A program made the position numbers and the translations under genes. A stretch of 64,000 nt of DNA from Trachythela sp. YZ-2020 (Eukaryota; Cnidaria; Anthozoa; Malacalcyonacea; Clavulariidae): assembly GCA_016169945.1 (NCBI GenBank), contig JADLSH010000061.1, forward strand, positions 1,860,001 to 1,924,000. The letters are read 5' to 3'. Of the stretch, positions 33,037 through 45,600 are shown piece after piece. Position 1 is the stretch's first letter; every line of letters begins with the position of its first letter. Under the pieces are notes generated by a model. It ran no database searches and had not been told where the DNA came from. It saw only the letters and a program-made list of their open reading frames with translations.

Positions 33037-34719
33037 CACCCCCTCTGGTGGACTGGTCCAGATTGGCTTAAGCAAAATCAGTCGAATTGGCCATCGAAAT
33101 TTACTGCACCTCCTTCACTGGAAGCTCTCCAATCGCTGGGTGTCACGAAAGACTGCTTACAACTAAAAGAGAAGGAAGAAGTTACTCTGCAAACAACGAC
33201 AGATACAGCCCCGACGGAGCCTGTGATTGACATTACTCGATATTCCAGTTACATTCAACTCGTGAGAGTTACTGCCTGGGTATTTCGCGTGGTCACCCGT
33301 TCAAACCTATTCAGTTCTACACCACTAGCAGTGTCTGAACTATCCAAAGCTAAAACTTGGTTGATTAAACAAGCCCAAGCTCAAATGTTCCCAAACACTG
33401 TCAAATTGTTAAGAAAGAAAAACCCATTACCATTGTCGGATCCTTTGCAATCCTTGAATGCCTTCTTGGATAAAGACGGATTATTAAGAGTTGGTGGTCG
33501 TCTTTCGCAGTCAATGAAAGATTACGAATCTCAGCATCCACTGATTCTTCATGGAAAGCATTATCTGTCAACCTTGATCGTACAGAGTGAACATAAACGA
33601 TTGTGTCATGCTGGTCCAAAGCTTACGTTAGGATCTCTTCAGGATACCTATCACATCATTAGTGCACGTAGAGTCGTTCGTATGTTGATACGTGAGTGTG
33701 CAGTGTGCAAGCGAGCATCTCCAAAGATAACAACTCAACTGATGGGTCAGCTTCCGTCAGCACGTATTTTGCCCACCTTTGCCAATGAGAGAGTCTCGGT
33801 AGACTATGCTGGACCGTTTACACTAAAGATTGGATCAGTTCGAAAGCCAACGTATCGCAAAGCCTATGTAGCAGTTTTTGTTTGTCTCGTAACCAAGTCG
33901 TGTCACATCGAATTAGTATCAGACCTCACGGCGGAAGCATTCCTTGCTACACTTTGTCGCTTTGTTTCTCGAAGAGGAAAACCCACGCAGATTTGGAGCG
34001 ATAACGCGACTTGTTTTCGGCGTACGAATAAAGATTTAAGGGAACTTTATCGACTACTTCAAAGACCAGATATGAAAGAATCTGTTATGAACTTTTGTTC
34101 GTCCCAAGGCATCCAGTGGATGTTTAGCCCACCCACTGGTCCTCATCATGGTTCGGTTTGGGAGAACGGGGTAAAGTCCTGTAAACGGCACTTGAAGCGA
34201 ATAGTTGGGGAAACTAAACTAAACTTCGAAGAAATGACAACCACCCTCTGCCAAATCGAAGCCTGTCTCAACTCTCGTCCACTGATACCTTCGCTTGATA
34301 CAAATGATGATGATGGAATATCTCCACTTACTCCTGGGCGTCCTTTAGAAGCTCTACCTAGCCGCATTTATAAAGAGCCCATTCTTGGTCTAAAAAGATG
34401 GAAACTCTGTCAAGCATTGACACAACATTTCTGGAAACGATGGTCTGCTGAATATCTCAATGGCTTACAACGATTTAACAAGTGGAAAGTTCCAAAACGA
34501 AATCTTCAACTAGACGATATTGTCCTCGTTAAAGACAATCGTACACCACCTTGTCAATGGCCTCTTGCTCGAGTCACAAAGGTTCATTCTGGTCCAGATA
34601 AACTTGTTCGAGTCGTTACTGTACAAACGAAGACTGGCACCTTCATCCGACCGATTGTGAAGTTTTGTTTACTTCTACCAGCGAAGGAAGTGCCGAAGAA
34701 AGATGATCAAATGAAGTGA
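33037..34719 (+). pseudogene. BEL/Pao integrase
   Basis: Same frame as the RT, open from 33037 (HPLWWTGPDWL) to TGA near 34719. It has a zinc-binding HHCC region (HKRLCHAGPK, then CAVCKR) and the catalytic core with acidic residues in VDYAGPF, WSDNATCF and WENGVK. The C-terminal region (DDIVLVKDNRTPPCQWPLAR) is a conserved BEL/Pao segment. The domain is intact but separated from RT by one nonsense codon. Confidence 0.9.
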
Positions 34720-34822
34720 AGTAATGAACAATGAAAGAATATAAGTTTGAAAAGATAAGTTTAGATATATGTTTATATTATTTCATGACATTCTTTTGTT
34801 GATGCAATCAAGGCCGGCGGAA

Positions 34823-35017
34823 TGGACACGCGTTATAAGTATTACATAAAGTATTTAGCATAAGTTAGCAAGCGCATGCGCATTAAGCATGTTCTTAGGA
34901 ACACATGTTTTTAATAGAAAAAGAAAATATAAATTTTACCTCTGTTAATCGGGTTTTTTTCTTGGGTAAAATAAAGGACTGCTAGCTAGGCAGTTAAAGC
35001 AAGTAAACAATCGCATC
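34823..35017 (+). repeat. 3' LTR of the BEL/Pao element
   Basis: About 195 bp, same ends as the 5' LTR. It is preceded by AAGGCCGGCGGAA, in the place of the polypurine tract. Differences from the 5' LTR cluster around the T-run near 34950. Confidence 0.92.
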
Positions 35018-35385
35018 TAACCATGCTTTAATTTATTCACTCCAGATGTCTAGTTTTTAGTTTCAGACTCATTTTGCACGATATAAATCTCGGCTTTACA
35101 CTGTATTTATATACAATAAACTGAAACAGGCGACGAACACTCGGGAATTTTTCCTACAGCCAATCATTTGCAAGAAAACCTAATAAGAACAAATTCTTTG
35201 TATTGCTTGTAAACTTGAATGAAGTATTGAAAATTTAAATCAGTTTTCAAGCGTAAAATCGCTTCAAATTGCACTGTTGTCGCACCAAAGTTGCAGTTAA
35301 AATCGCAGGGTGTTTACATCGGAGATTTAAAAAAATCGCCGTAGAAATCGCAGTGAAAATTGCAAGTGTAAACGGGCCTTTAGAC

Positions 35386-36260
35386 GTAGTTGTTAAATTA
35401 ATATTTGTTGGTAGTAAACATTGCTTTACCAATTGCTTAAGATCAAAATATTATATTCAATGAACTTTAGAAGTGGGAAATCTTGACAATTTCTTGAATT
35501 AAAGTAAATGCATAGTCTGGTTTGCTTCTTTTGGTTTGAACTGGCATGCTTATTTTTTTCATGACAGATCATCTGTGATCAGTCGATGATATCCTACAGT
35601 AGAGTAATGTGAAGTTTGTTCGTTCAAAGCAAGCAGGTTTAATATCAGACATCAATGACTTCATCCCTTGTGTATATAAGGAGCTGTGTTGTTGCAAATT
35701 TGGATCATCCCTGATAAAGACACTAGACCGGGGTGCTGAAACATTGGGTCGTGAATGTAATTAGACTGGGCTTCGCATTTATTCACTTAAACCAGAGTAA
35801 GAAGCAAAAATATATCTAGTTCTTTATTGTTCTTGCATCTACTGTGGTATCTAGGTGTTTAACTTTAATGTATTTTTTACTCTTCTTATTTTTATATAGA
35901 TAGTAAACATCTTTATTCATCAGATCTTCGCATCTGCAAAGTATCACCCATGTCCCATTCTTTTGATCTGGAATTCGAATGCCAAAGAAGAGGCTACATT
36001 GGGGGTACATTGGGGGTACATTGGGGGTGCATTGGTGGGGGGGGGGGGGCAATGTACCTTAATGGGTTAAAATTGGCAGGTTTACTATAAGATCTCAACT
36101 GAGGCCAGCTAGTATTAAATAGCATTTAGGTTCAGCAATACGAGAAACAAAATTGCTGCAACACGAGCAACAAAATTGCTGCAATTTGCAACAAAATCTT
36201 AGTTCAATGCATGTTAATTAGAAAATGTTCAAACATAATCAACCAAACATGAGACAATAT
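35386..36260. other. No firm gene; one possible coding remnant
   Basis: A minus-strand frame at 36052-35816 has a coding-like stretch (NGTWVILCRCEDLMNKDVYY, KKYIKVKHLDTTVDART) that I cannot assign. Its N-terminus is a translation of the short repeat at 35998-36050. 36120-36200 is rich in CAACAAAATTGCTGCAA words. Confidence 0.35.
35998..36050. repeat. Short minisatellite (GGGGGTACATT) and G-run
   Basis: About four units of an 11-12 bp repeat (ATTGGGGGTAC) followed by a run of 12 or more G. Confidence 0.9.
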
Positions 36261-36264
36261 TTAA

Positions 36265-36942
36265 AGAGGCTCCCTACAGTTTTAATTCTGCAGCACGCAA
36301 ATGTTCTTTAAGCCGCATTATTTGCTCATTTTTCAAGGTATGGTCACGAAACTTGGCCATCAGATTGCCACAATATTGCGGATTACAAAAAACAAAAAAC
36401 GTTTCTAAATATTTACGTTGCCATGGTAACAACGCGATTTAGAGATTCTCGTATTTTTATCTTCTTTCTTAATTTTGTGGATTCTAAAGCTTTTTTATTT
36501 TTTGCACACGAGCACCTAAAGTACAAAGTATTGAAATGTGCGATTTTAAAAAAATTCCTCGGAGTCGAATTTTTTTAAATCTCAAAAAAAACGTTTTTCT
36601 GCAATAAAAACAATTCGGCTCCGAGGAATTTTTTTTAAATCGCATATGTTATGCATTTTGTGATTTCTGTATCGTATGCAAATTTAAAAAAGAATTACCG
36701 AAGGAAACAGGAGTAAAATGTATTTATAGTTTGTGTCTGACGTCAGAAAAATCAGAATTTCATTTTTCACGCGAGACAAGCCCTCGAATACCCACGCGTG
36801 TGGACAACGAAATTTTGGCGCAATCGTGATTCGTGATATAAACAATAAAAGGTTTGTTTATAACAAGGTTTGTTTAAAGGTTTGTTTATCCCGCGCGGGA
36901 ACAAAATCCCGCGACACAGAATTAAAACTGTAGGGCGCCTCC
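36265..36942. mobile_element. MITE with TTAA target site and internal hairpin, 678 bp
   Basis: Terminal inverted repeats share CCCTACAGTTTTAATTCTG and the adjoining GAGGC. TTAA flanks both ends (36261-36264 and 36943-36946), as for piggyBac or Kolobok elements. The middle (36539-36646) is a hairpin with arms TGCGATTTTAAA and TTCCTCGGAG and their complements. No transposase is encoded. Confidence 0.8.
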
Positions 36943-36946
36943 TTAA

Positions 36947-37682
36947 CTACGTTTAAGTGCATAGTATTTGTAGCAGCGATGTCTGTTGTAGTGTGATGGG
37001 TATAGTCGAAACCAAGGCTTCCCATTTTGAAAACAGTGCTCATCTGAAGACATCCTATGGATGGCTAAGCAGCTGAAAGGCCAGATATGCACATTTCAAC
37101 ATTTTCGTGCATGGTGCCTTGACATGTTTATCCTGCAGAAGTTGGCAAGATTCCTCTGATATAATTACACTCTCTTATAAACCTCACTCTTTCAATGAAT
37201 GTTGAATACTGTACATCAACCATAATTTAGCTATAAATAAAAACAGAAAATTATACAAGTCCGTCACCAGATTTTAAAATATACAAGAATACAAATAAAA
37301 AATTAAATAAATTTTGATAACTCTGGAGCAGCAGTTAAAACAACGCTAAGAAATTCGAGGGCAATGATTCATTCTTCCCAAGATCGAGTGATCGACCACC
37401 GCGAAAAATAAGTTAGGGGTCTTAGGAAAGATATTCTTACCCACAGTGTATTGCCGGCAATTGAGCAACAAGCAGGCAATGCAACTTCTTATTCAAAATT
37501 ACAGGTGCAATTTGGTATATTTAACTACAAATGCCGTACAAGCTATTTGAGTGTCTAATCGACTTGTCAGATGACAAGTGTAGTACGCGCGTTTAAATCA
37601 TTTTAGTGCTAAAAATATATATTTTAATTTTTATTTAACCACCAGGAATGTTTCTACGTGCCTTGTAATTGATATATTTAAC
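36947..37682. other. No gene recognised
   Basis: AT-rich sequence with no ORF or repeat I can support. Confidence 0.4.
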
Positions 37683-37856
37683 GGAGCGCTGCACCGGAAT
37701 CGCAGGGCCGCATATTCAATTCCTGCCAGGGGACCTAAGTTGCATTTTTCGGAACTGCTCCTGGCTAGGTCTAAAAAATGTATATAAATTTTCGTTCGAG
37801 TATTCCATCTACTAATACCTTCTACTGTTGGTCCCATCGAACGAGGTGCAGAGAGG
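37683..37856 (+). mobile_element. tRNA-derived SINE, 5'-truncated
   Basis: Matches the SINE at 62985-63178 from GAGCGCTGCACCGGAATCGC to the end but lacks the A box. The B box is degenerate (ATTCAATTCC). The tail holds CTGGCTAGGTCTAAAAAATG and an inverted pair TCGTTCGAG and TCGAACGAG. Confidence 0.8.
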
Positions 37857-40254
37857 GATATTGATGTTTGCCCATCTTTTGTGGTGCCTTTAACAGATTT
37901 AATTCCTGCAAATATAATATAATAAGAGAATAGTTATACTGTATTAATATATTATACATCCTTACACAAAAATAACATACAGTATACTGAACATCTCAGT
38001 ATGTTAACCCAATAGCTGACAACGCGCCAAAATATGCCTTACTTTAATATTTTACTCTGTCTAACGCCAGATGATTTCACTTGTCAGTGGTAGGGTACTG
38101 CCAATTAATGCGTTAACTATCCATGTTGCATATTACACATGATCTCATAGGAATATCAACATTGAATTTTGTAAGAGAAATGAGAAATAAAATTTCCTTG
38201 TCTGTTTATATAAAATTGTTATCATTACGTACTTACTAGGGGGGGCTTGGGTTTGGCCAGTTTATGGTCCTGAATAAATAAAGAAATTGGTTCTGGTGCA
38301 CAGTACTACTTGCAAGACCCTTACTTTTCATTTAACTGGCTGGAGTTACGTATTGCGGCATAACAAAAAGATTCAGGCCTATGAATTGGGACACCATCCT
38401 TTATTCAGCTCTTTTAGTGAAGGAACTCAGCCAGCAGTATGAAGCGGTGGAGGGGATGGTGTATATTGTGTCATTTTATGTGATATGGGTTCCTTAAAAG
38501 CAGCCACGTGCCCTTATTGTGAGGGCACTTTGAAGGTATATGACTACTTGTGGCAACTTCCTTTTGGTAGCGAAACATCAACAGCTTAGCAGAAATTATT
38601 ATACTCCATGCAGGGGTGGTCCAAGCTTATTGAACATAGAAAAGCCGCTGCGAAAAATTCCATAAAGCACATCATCATAATTTGGGTATGCACTTAATTT
38701 TTTTGGTTGATAAGGTCAAGGACAACTTCCTTGCCTATATATAAATTGGAAACAACAAAACTTACATGACTGTAAAAGAAAAGAAAGAAAAAATATAAAA
38801 GCTGCTTCAATGGTCAAGTCTTCAAGTGAAATCTTTACTGTTTATAGGATCAGTTTTGATATATATTTATACATTCTAAAAGTTTTTTTCACAGCTGCCT
38901 AAACAAGGCTTTAAAAAAACATAGGATTTTAAAAAAGTATTAAAAGTTTCATGAATCTTACCGGTGAGAAGTAATATTGAATTATGAAATTCACAAGCAG
39001 AACAAAAAGCCACTTTTTTCTTGATGTTGTAAAACAAGCAAAGTAGAATAAAAATATGAAATTTTTTTAGCTCAAAAGCAAACAAAAACGTAAAATATTT
39101 ATAAAAAACCAGGAGGGTGAAAGATGCCGTCGGAAGGTTAGGATCGCGGTTTGTCAGTAGTAATTACCATGGGCAAAAGGAACCATGTGGTGTCAGCAAA
39201 GGCCCAAATCCGCCATGTTTTTGCAGACCATTTTTTCTGCCGCGCACTTCCTCCAGTAATATTATAGTTCAGTGGCTGCGATCGACTGGCTAGGAAGATG
39301 GTGAACCTTGCGCATGCGCACAAAAAAACGTACACGTGTTGCACCTGAGAAATCTTATTTCCAACTTTGAAAAAAAAACATGGCCATGTACACGTTCAAA
39401 ATAAGTAATAAAACAAAAAATAAGGCAGACGGATAGACCAGACCATAATCATCAGTCCGCTAACATCTATCGTATAACAAGAAATAAAAATGAAATAAAA
39501 AATCGTATGTTTGTACGGGGACTTCGTGCAAAATTATCAATTACACAAGTTTAGACCAAAATATAAGCAAAATTCCCTGGAATATAAGGTTCTTAATGTC
39601 CTTAATCTTTCGAGTATATCATAAAGTTTAATTAATGTTTACGCAAAAAATTTTCATGGTACGCAAAAAAAGATATAAAAAAAATGTGGATGAAATGAAC
39701 CTACGAAAAATATTCTTGCATGGCTCCGTATGAGAATTTTTTACACGATAAATTTATTGCCAGTCACCTTTGGTTCATTTCCTTGCATGATACTATTTCT
39801 TGAACTTGTGAACTATAATTATTCCTAGTTTTTAAGTTGACACATTCATTATTTCGTTCACAATTTTATAGCAAAGACACACAAATAAGTCACTCCTTTT
39901 GATGGCCTTTTTGAGTCTTCGCCTCACCGGAATACTTGGGAATTAAGTTTTCGCCAGGCAAATTTCAGTCAATTTGGCGTATGCGCAGACGTTTTTCCGC
40001 GGTGTTCCTCGAGTGGTCCTTCTATATATCCTTATTCTATACTTCCGGCATTTGCTTTTTTCTCCGGGTACAGAATTCCGGTCTGTTGTTTTCGCGTATT
40101 TTGACTTTCGCGTCTTTTGATGTCCGCCACCTTGGTTTTGCTTCGAAAACTCTTCTAGTGTATTCTCCGACATTAAATATTCAATTTACTTAGAACTCAA
40201 AGAATATTCCATGATCAAATGTCACACACACATCAAGTTAAATAATCCTATAAA
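37857..40254. other. No gene recognised
   Basis: AT-rich sequence. Short ORFs at 39138-39344 (minus) and 39936-40193 (plus) show no domain. Nothing is alignable to other parts of the window. Confidence 0.4.
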
Positions 40255-40312
40255 ATAAACAAAACGCCACATGGCAAAGGAAATCACAGGGTAAATATCC
40301 TTACAGAAATAA

Positions 40313-40470
40313 ATCAAACACGACATGTTGAAATTATCTCATGGCAAATACATCAAACGCCACATGTTGAAATTATCTCATGGCAAATATATCAAACGCC
40401 ACATGTTGAAATTATCTAATGGCAAATACCTCAAACGGCATATGTTGAAATTATCTCATGGAAACAAGTC
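40313..40470. repeat. 39-bp minisatellite, about 4 units
   Basis: Unit ATCAAACGCCACATGTTGAA followed by ATTATCTCATGGCAAATAC. Four clear units, with more degenerate ones before (from about 40258) and after (to about 40590). Confidence 0.92.
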
Positions 40471-40590
40471 ATATTCAACATGTTAAAACTATCCAAAATG
40501 CAATTATTAAGTGAAATGCCACAATCACGTTGACGATATTATCATGGGAAATAAATCACACCGCAGGTCAAAACTATTCTTGTGCCATTG

Positions 40591-41649
40591 CACACCTCAC
40601 AAATACAAAATATACGCTAAAATATTTAACATTGCCTGGCTACAAACAAGCAGATAGCATTGAAAATAGAAAGCCTCCTACTCATTAAAACTTGTATTGT
40701 TATTCCTTTAATTAAGCCTTGAGCCAGACGTTATGCAAGAATAAACATGTACACAAAAGTGGCCTGGCAAGGCGAAAACTGTAAGTTATGCAATCCATGA
40801 ATGCCCAGTAAAATTATGGAATAAGATAAAATAGAAAAGTAAAGGTTAAACACGCATCTCAAGACCCTAGACTAAACCTGATGTGTTAAAACCATGTGTA
40901 TATAACGAAGGCAACCTAAATACAAGCCATACCATATACAGGATACCTAATGGATGACGATAGGTATAGACTATAGACAAATGAGCAAAGACTATAAAGA
41001 CAACAATCTCTTTAAAAAAAGAAGGAAATAACAAGGTTAAAGGTTTGGTTTGTAAGATAAAATATTAGCAAAACCATGACGGGCGCAGGTTGTCACACGA
41101 AGGGATAACGTAAAACGAGAGATAGTGAGCTGCGATAAACAACCCTGCGATAAGCAGTTACGGTTGAAACATTTTAAGCGTATAACGGTATATAAATAGA
41201 TATTCCCAACTATATTCGTTCCAAAATCAAGTTATAACACGAGTCCGGCTTCGATAGCTTTAGTTAGGATTACAAATTAATAAATATACTCATAAAGCTG
41301 AGAAAATAAAACAAATACGCTTTAGGTTCAGTTTAACTAAAATATTAAAACGAAAACCTAATCGGCGTGCATGATTCACTTCAGAACTACCGTACTGACA
41401 ATTGTAAAATATTCAGAATAAGTTATAATACAGCATGAAGAAACGACAAACGTATACAGATAATCAACTAGCTTACATCCCATGTCGGTGCATCAGTAGA
41501 TGTACGAGGCGTCTCTATTGGTGGATCCGCACTAAATTGTGGGACTTGTTCTGGATCCTTAGACATCTTTGTTTGGCGAAAGTTCGATCAAAGTGGTTGT
41601 AGATTATTCTTGTTAGTTGTACTTATAGGTGCGCTAGCTGAGGCCGCTG
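40591..41649. other. No gene recognised
   Basis: AT-rich, with short ORFs only. Confidence 0.4.
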
Positions 41650-42362
41650 CAATTAGTTGTTAACTTTAATCACGTAGTTAATTCAGTTATAAAACTGCAG
41701 TTAGCGTAAACTGCAGTTAAAACGTAGTTAAAGTTAACCATGCTCTGGGGTGTCGTTAACTTTCCAAAAGGTAGTTAAAAATGACGTTTTTAGGAGTGAT
41801 CAACTATCTGTAATCAGTGAGATAATATTAAAAGCAACGCTTACCAAGGGGGTTTCAATCACGATCTTCCCAAAGAAGGTTTCTCTGATGCTCGTGAACT
41901 TTTAAAACGCTATTATTTGGTTCTTTTCGGCGAAAGCGGAATATATTTTTTGCATAGGAAGGTTTATCGACGCCGTAACATGACATAAACCATGCCATTT
42001 TTACCAAAGAGCTGCACTTTGATTCAAACTTAGATTTATCACGGTAAAATCGCCTTCTCTGTTGACTTTATCTTGTTTTCTTGTATACTTTTCAATATTT
42101 TGAACCAAAATGCCGCCATTTTTTATAAATACGAATCCGTAATTATGTTCAAAATGCTCGTCCGCGGTCGCTAATCAATGCTTACTTTATGTTATTTTAT
42201 GTTTAATCACCCCACGCAAAACCCACGCGCAGTTAACTGCGTGATTAATTAACTACCCGACTAACTACGTTTTGTGCAACGCAGTTAAGTCATGTGGTTA
42301 ACTAATTAAAGTTAAGGATTTAACTACGATAGTTAACGCCAACTATAGTTAATTTTAACAAC
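41650..42362. mobile_element. GTTAA-rich foldback element
   Basis: Two flanks of 100-150 bp (41650-41765 and 42210-42362) consist of inverted, partly repetitive words such as AACTGCAGTTA, ACGTAGTTA and GTTAACTTTAAT. They read in opposite orientation around a unique centre. This fits a MITE with subterminal repeats. Ends and target duplication are not resolved. Confidence 0.55.
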
Positions 42363-42520
42363 ATTCTTAAACGAAGATTCGTCAGTTGAGTAGAAGTGTA
42401 ATACTACCTGTATTTTTGAGTTGTAATTTTCAGGTAGTTTTACACAACTCAACAGCCGAATATTGGTTATACTCAACCCACACTGGCACCGCACGTTCGA
42501 AACATTTTTATACAACCGGC

Positions 42521-42698
42521 CCATGCAAGAGGTTTGTTGAATCATTACGATGGGAGGAGTCGTCTGTTAATCCAATAACTGAAATTGTTAAAACTCGCCA
42601 TCCAGTTCGTACTCATGATTATAACGTAATGTCAGTGCACATCTGCTGCCGATAATGTCAGAGCGGTTTAAGAACTTTGTTACTGTTAAATATTATTA
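42521..42698 (+). pseudogene. LINE 3'-end fragment, same family as the minus LINE
   Basis: Encodes CKRFVESLRWEESSVNPITE and RTHDYN, then in another frame MSERFKNFVTV-like residues. This matches the end of the RT ORF at 18257 (CRKFIESLRRENSAANPLTK, THDYILRNEL). A short inverted repeat (about 42383-42454) precedes it. Confidence 0.7.
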
Positions 42699-45600
42699 GC
42701 TTTACTAATCATATTATTAGCGGCGTAAGGATCTTAGGGATTAAGCTATCGCGCACTTGACATTAAAATTATATTATGCGACAAAGCAATTTGCAGGTAG
42801 TCAGCTGACGTAGAAATGGGCCAATAACAATATCTATTTCACATCAAGTAGTCATATTTTAGTACGTTTGATACACCTGCCAGTGTAAATGCTCAGTGAC
42901 AACGCTTGTTGATGCAGCTACATTTGGAGAACTAAAGAAGTCTCATTTTTTTGGTAAGTTTTGCACTATAGATATCTATATTTGTGAAATATATACTCAA
43001 TTTTCGTGGAAGGCGTGAAATGGGTGTTTCTTCGCTATTTTTCAATAAAATTTTGTCATAGATACGAAATGCCATCACGACATTGGAAACGACATATTTG
43101 TTATAGTTCTCGTTGCATGTGAATTTCATTCCTTCGGCCAATTGGTAAACGTAACTTAACATGAACTGATATACTGACTAGTCTATATCATATAAGGCAT
43201 CTTGCGTCTGCGCTGAAAGAATTACATAATGGCTATACGAGAATTTTCTCGTCAACTGTTAGAATTTAGGAAACTACATTACTCATACATACTTTTTCTG
43301 GAAATGTATTAAGTTGCAAATTTGAAACAAACAATTAGACGGGATAAAAGAGTCGAGAAGCACTTGTAGCCCTAACTAACTTTAAAAATAATATAACTCA
43401 TGTTTACCAAAAAAGCTTGATCAAATCAAGCATATCTCATAATTTTAGCAGTCTCAAACTAAGTCGTTGAGGGAATGAAATGACATTGCGGCTCCGTTCA
43501 CCAAAGGCGTATCAACTCAGAAGAGTAATTTAATTTGCATAGTCATTAATACGGTACGTATGAAAGCTAAAAAATTCGAGCATAGCTAATGGTTCGAATT
43601 CGAACCGTTTGAACAAGTCGAAATGGATGAATTTGAGCACTGTTCCGAGTGTGTCCTGAGAACATTCTAGTCTCCATTATGTACAATCCTAGTGTTAATC
43701 AATATTTATGCGTTGTAAATTATCGCTTCGAATAATTATCGGTTCCGCAGCATATGTGTCCATTGTCACTATTTTTTTGCTAAATATTTAATTAGTTTAC
43801 ACTTTTACTGCACGATATGACTTTTTTTTCGCGTCGCGAACGTGAAATCAATTTGTGGCAAGTTTCAGGTTAAATGAAATTAAAAAATATAGTAGTCCAT
43901 ATGTTGATGTTTTGCGACTAAGACAGTTATCCTATAATAAATATTTAAAAATCAACAAAAGAGTTTAATCAGACAGCTTGCTGTTTTAAATTCAAACAAC
44001 GTCTCTCAAGTGAGACGTTATAACGCTCTTAACTTTATGAGCACGAATTATGCACAAATTTCGGGTAGAAATTTCGGGTGAAATGAATCGCAAAAATTTG
44101 TTATGCACTCCGTCATAACAGTCTTTGTTCAGAAAGCATACAGGTGAAAACCTATATCTAAAAGTTGTTTCAAAATACGACTACTCTCTGGAAATCTAAA
44201 GTAAAACGGCCATTTTATCACTAAAAATATTTGATCTTTGTCTATGAAACCCTATATTTGCCTTTGCAGACAAATTAAATGAATAAAATTGTTTTCGGAA
44301 TACTGTGGAAAAAATGTTTCTACTATACACTAACAACTATTTTCCGAATACTGTATTTCTGTATATAACTAAATATATTATATATAATTCTTCATTGCAA
44401 ATTTACTATACTGGGATATTCAGAATTTCTGGGAAACTCGTGTTGTAAAGTACAGAAAATTTCAAACTACAGTGTCTTCGCGGTCAGTACATTAAGATCT
44501 CAGTTTCATATTTTTCGTCAAAACGCGCTGTTCCCAATGTATATATTATACGGATGTTCAAAATCATTATTTCACAAATGATTCCGATCCTAATTAGAAC
44601 CGTCGGCCAACATGATTACGTATAAAGAATGCCAGTTTAACAATAAGGCAATACGCATGAAGACCCGTAACTTACCCGATCCTGCTGCTTTGTCAAGTTT
44701 TGTGTCCCTGAAATGGTATTTTCTGCATTCTGGGTAAAGGTTTTATAGCATTCAGAAACTATAACCCGCATAGTAAACTATGCACAATTTATTCTGTATA
44801 TTTCAACACTATAGTTAAAGTCTATATATAATATTAAAGCTAGTTATATGTTTTCGACCCATGTTTATTTTTCATTTTGGCGACGGTCGTACTCGTAGAA
44901 ACGTTCATAGCCTCAATGTAGGCACGATTTCATTTTGCTAACGCGGGAAAATGTGTTCTTTGACTCTGAATCAGCATATAATTATTCAGTTCTATATGTC
45001 ACATTATTTTGTCATCTTAGACAAAAGTACCAAATTAGAAATAATGATCAAATGGCCGCGTTGGGAAGAATTTTATGAGCTCATCAATGTCACTCATCTT
45101 AGGGCGCGGTTCTTCAACTAGATATATGGCTGCAGAGCGGTGGAAAGGATTTTTCTTTCTTCAAACAGTTTTCAATTTTCATGTTTTCAATTTTCATGTT
45201 TTCAATTTTCAGTTTATTTTGGACCGCTTGTTTCCGAATAAATAATCAATGAAAAGTTTTCCGAATTTAATAATTTTAATTCGTATTTGCGAAACATTCC
45301 AATGATCGCAACAAACAAAATATTTCCTCTTTGCTTTTTGTTTGTTTGTGGGAGTGCCGCACCACATTTTGCAGTTTCGTAAACGGTCGTTACCACCAGT
45401 GACTGTATTGTTTTCCAAACTGGTTCTGTTGCGTTTTATGAATAGCGAATTAAGCTAGCTGAATTTTTTTGGTTCTATTCAGAGTAAAATCACTATAAAA
45501 CTGTGCTGGATGTGAAAACAAGATTCTGCCGTGATGAAGTTGAGCTATTTTCACTATTTGCCTTGTATATATATACCGCATGGCGTGATCATATTTTCGT

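Larger units (their letters stand above)
28824..35017 (+). mobile_element. BEL/Pao LTR retrotransposon
   Basis: A complete element: 5' LTR, gag, protease, RT, RNase H, integrase, 3' LTR. The direct repeat TAACCAT flanks it (28817-28823 and 35018-35024), allowing a target duplication of 5 to 7 bp. The two LTRs differ at only a handful of sites (roughly 3% by eye), so the insertion is fairly recent. It inserted into the MITE at 28527-35379. Coding lesions listed below make this copy inactive alone. No env-like gene is seen. Confidence 0.93.
28527..35379. mobile_element. Harbinger-type MITE with TTA target duplication, host of the BEL/Pao insertion
   Basis: Ends AGGCCCGTTTACACTTG and CAAGTGTAAACGGGCCT are perfect inverted repeats, flanked by TTA (28524-28526 and 35380-35382). 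The inner sequence also mirrors for over 100 bp (GATGTAAACACCCTGCGAT-type words on both sides). Without the BEL/Pao insertion the element is about 650 bp. A TWA target duplication is typical of PIF/Harbinger, but its ends differ from the two Harbinger copies in copy A. Confidence 0.8.
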
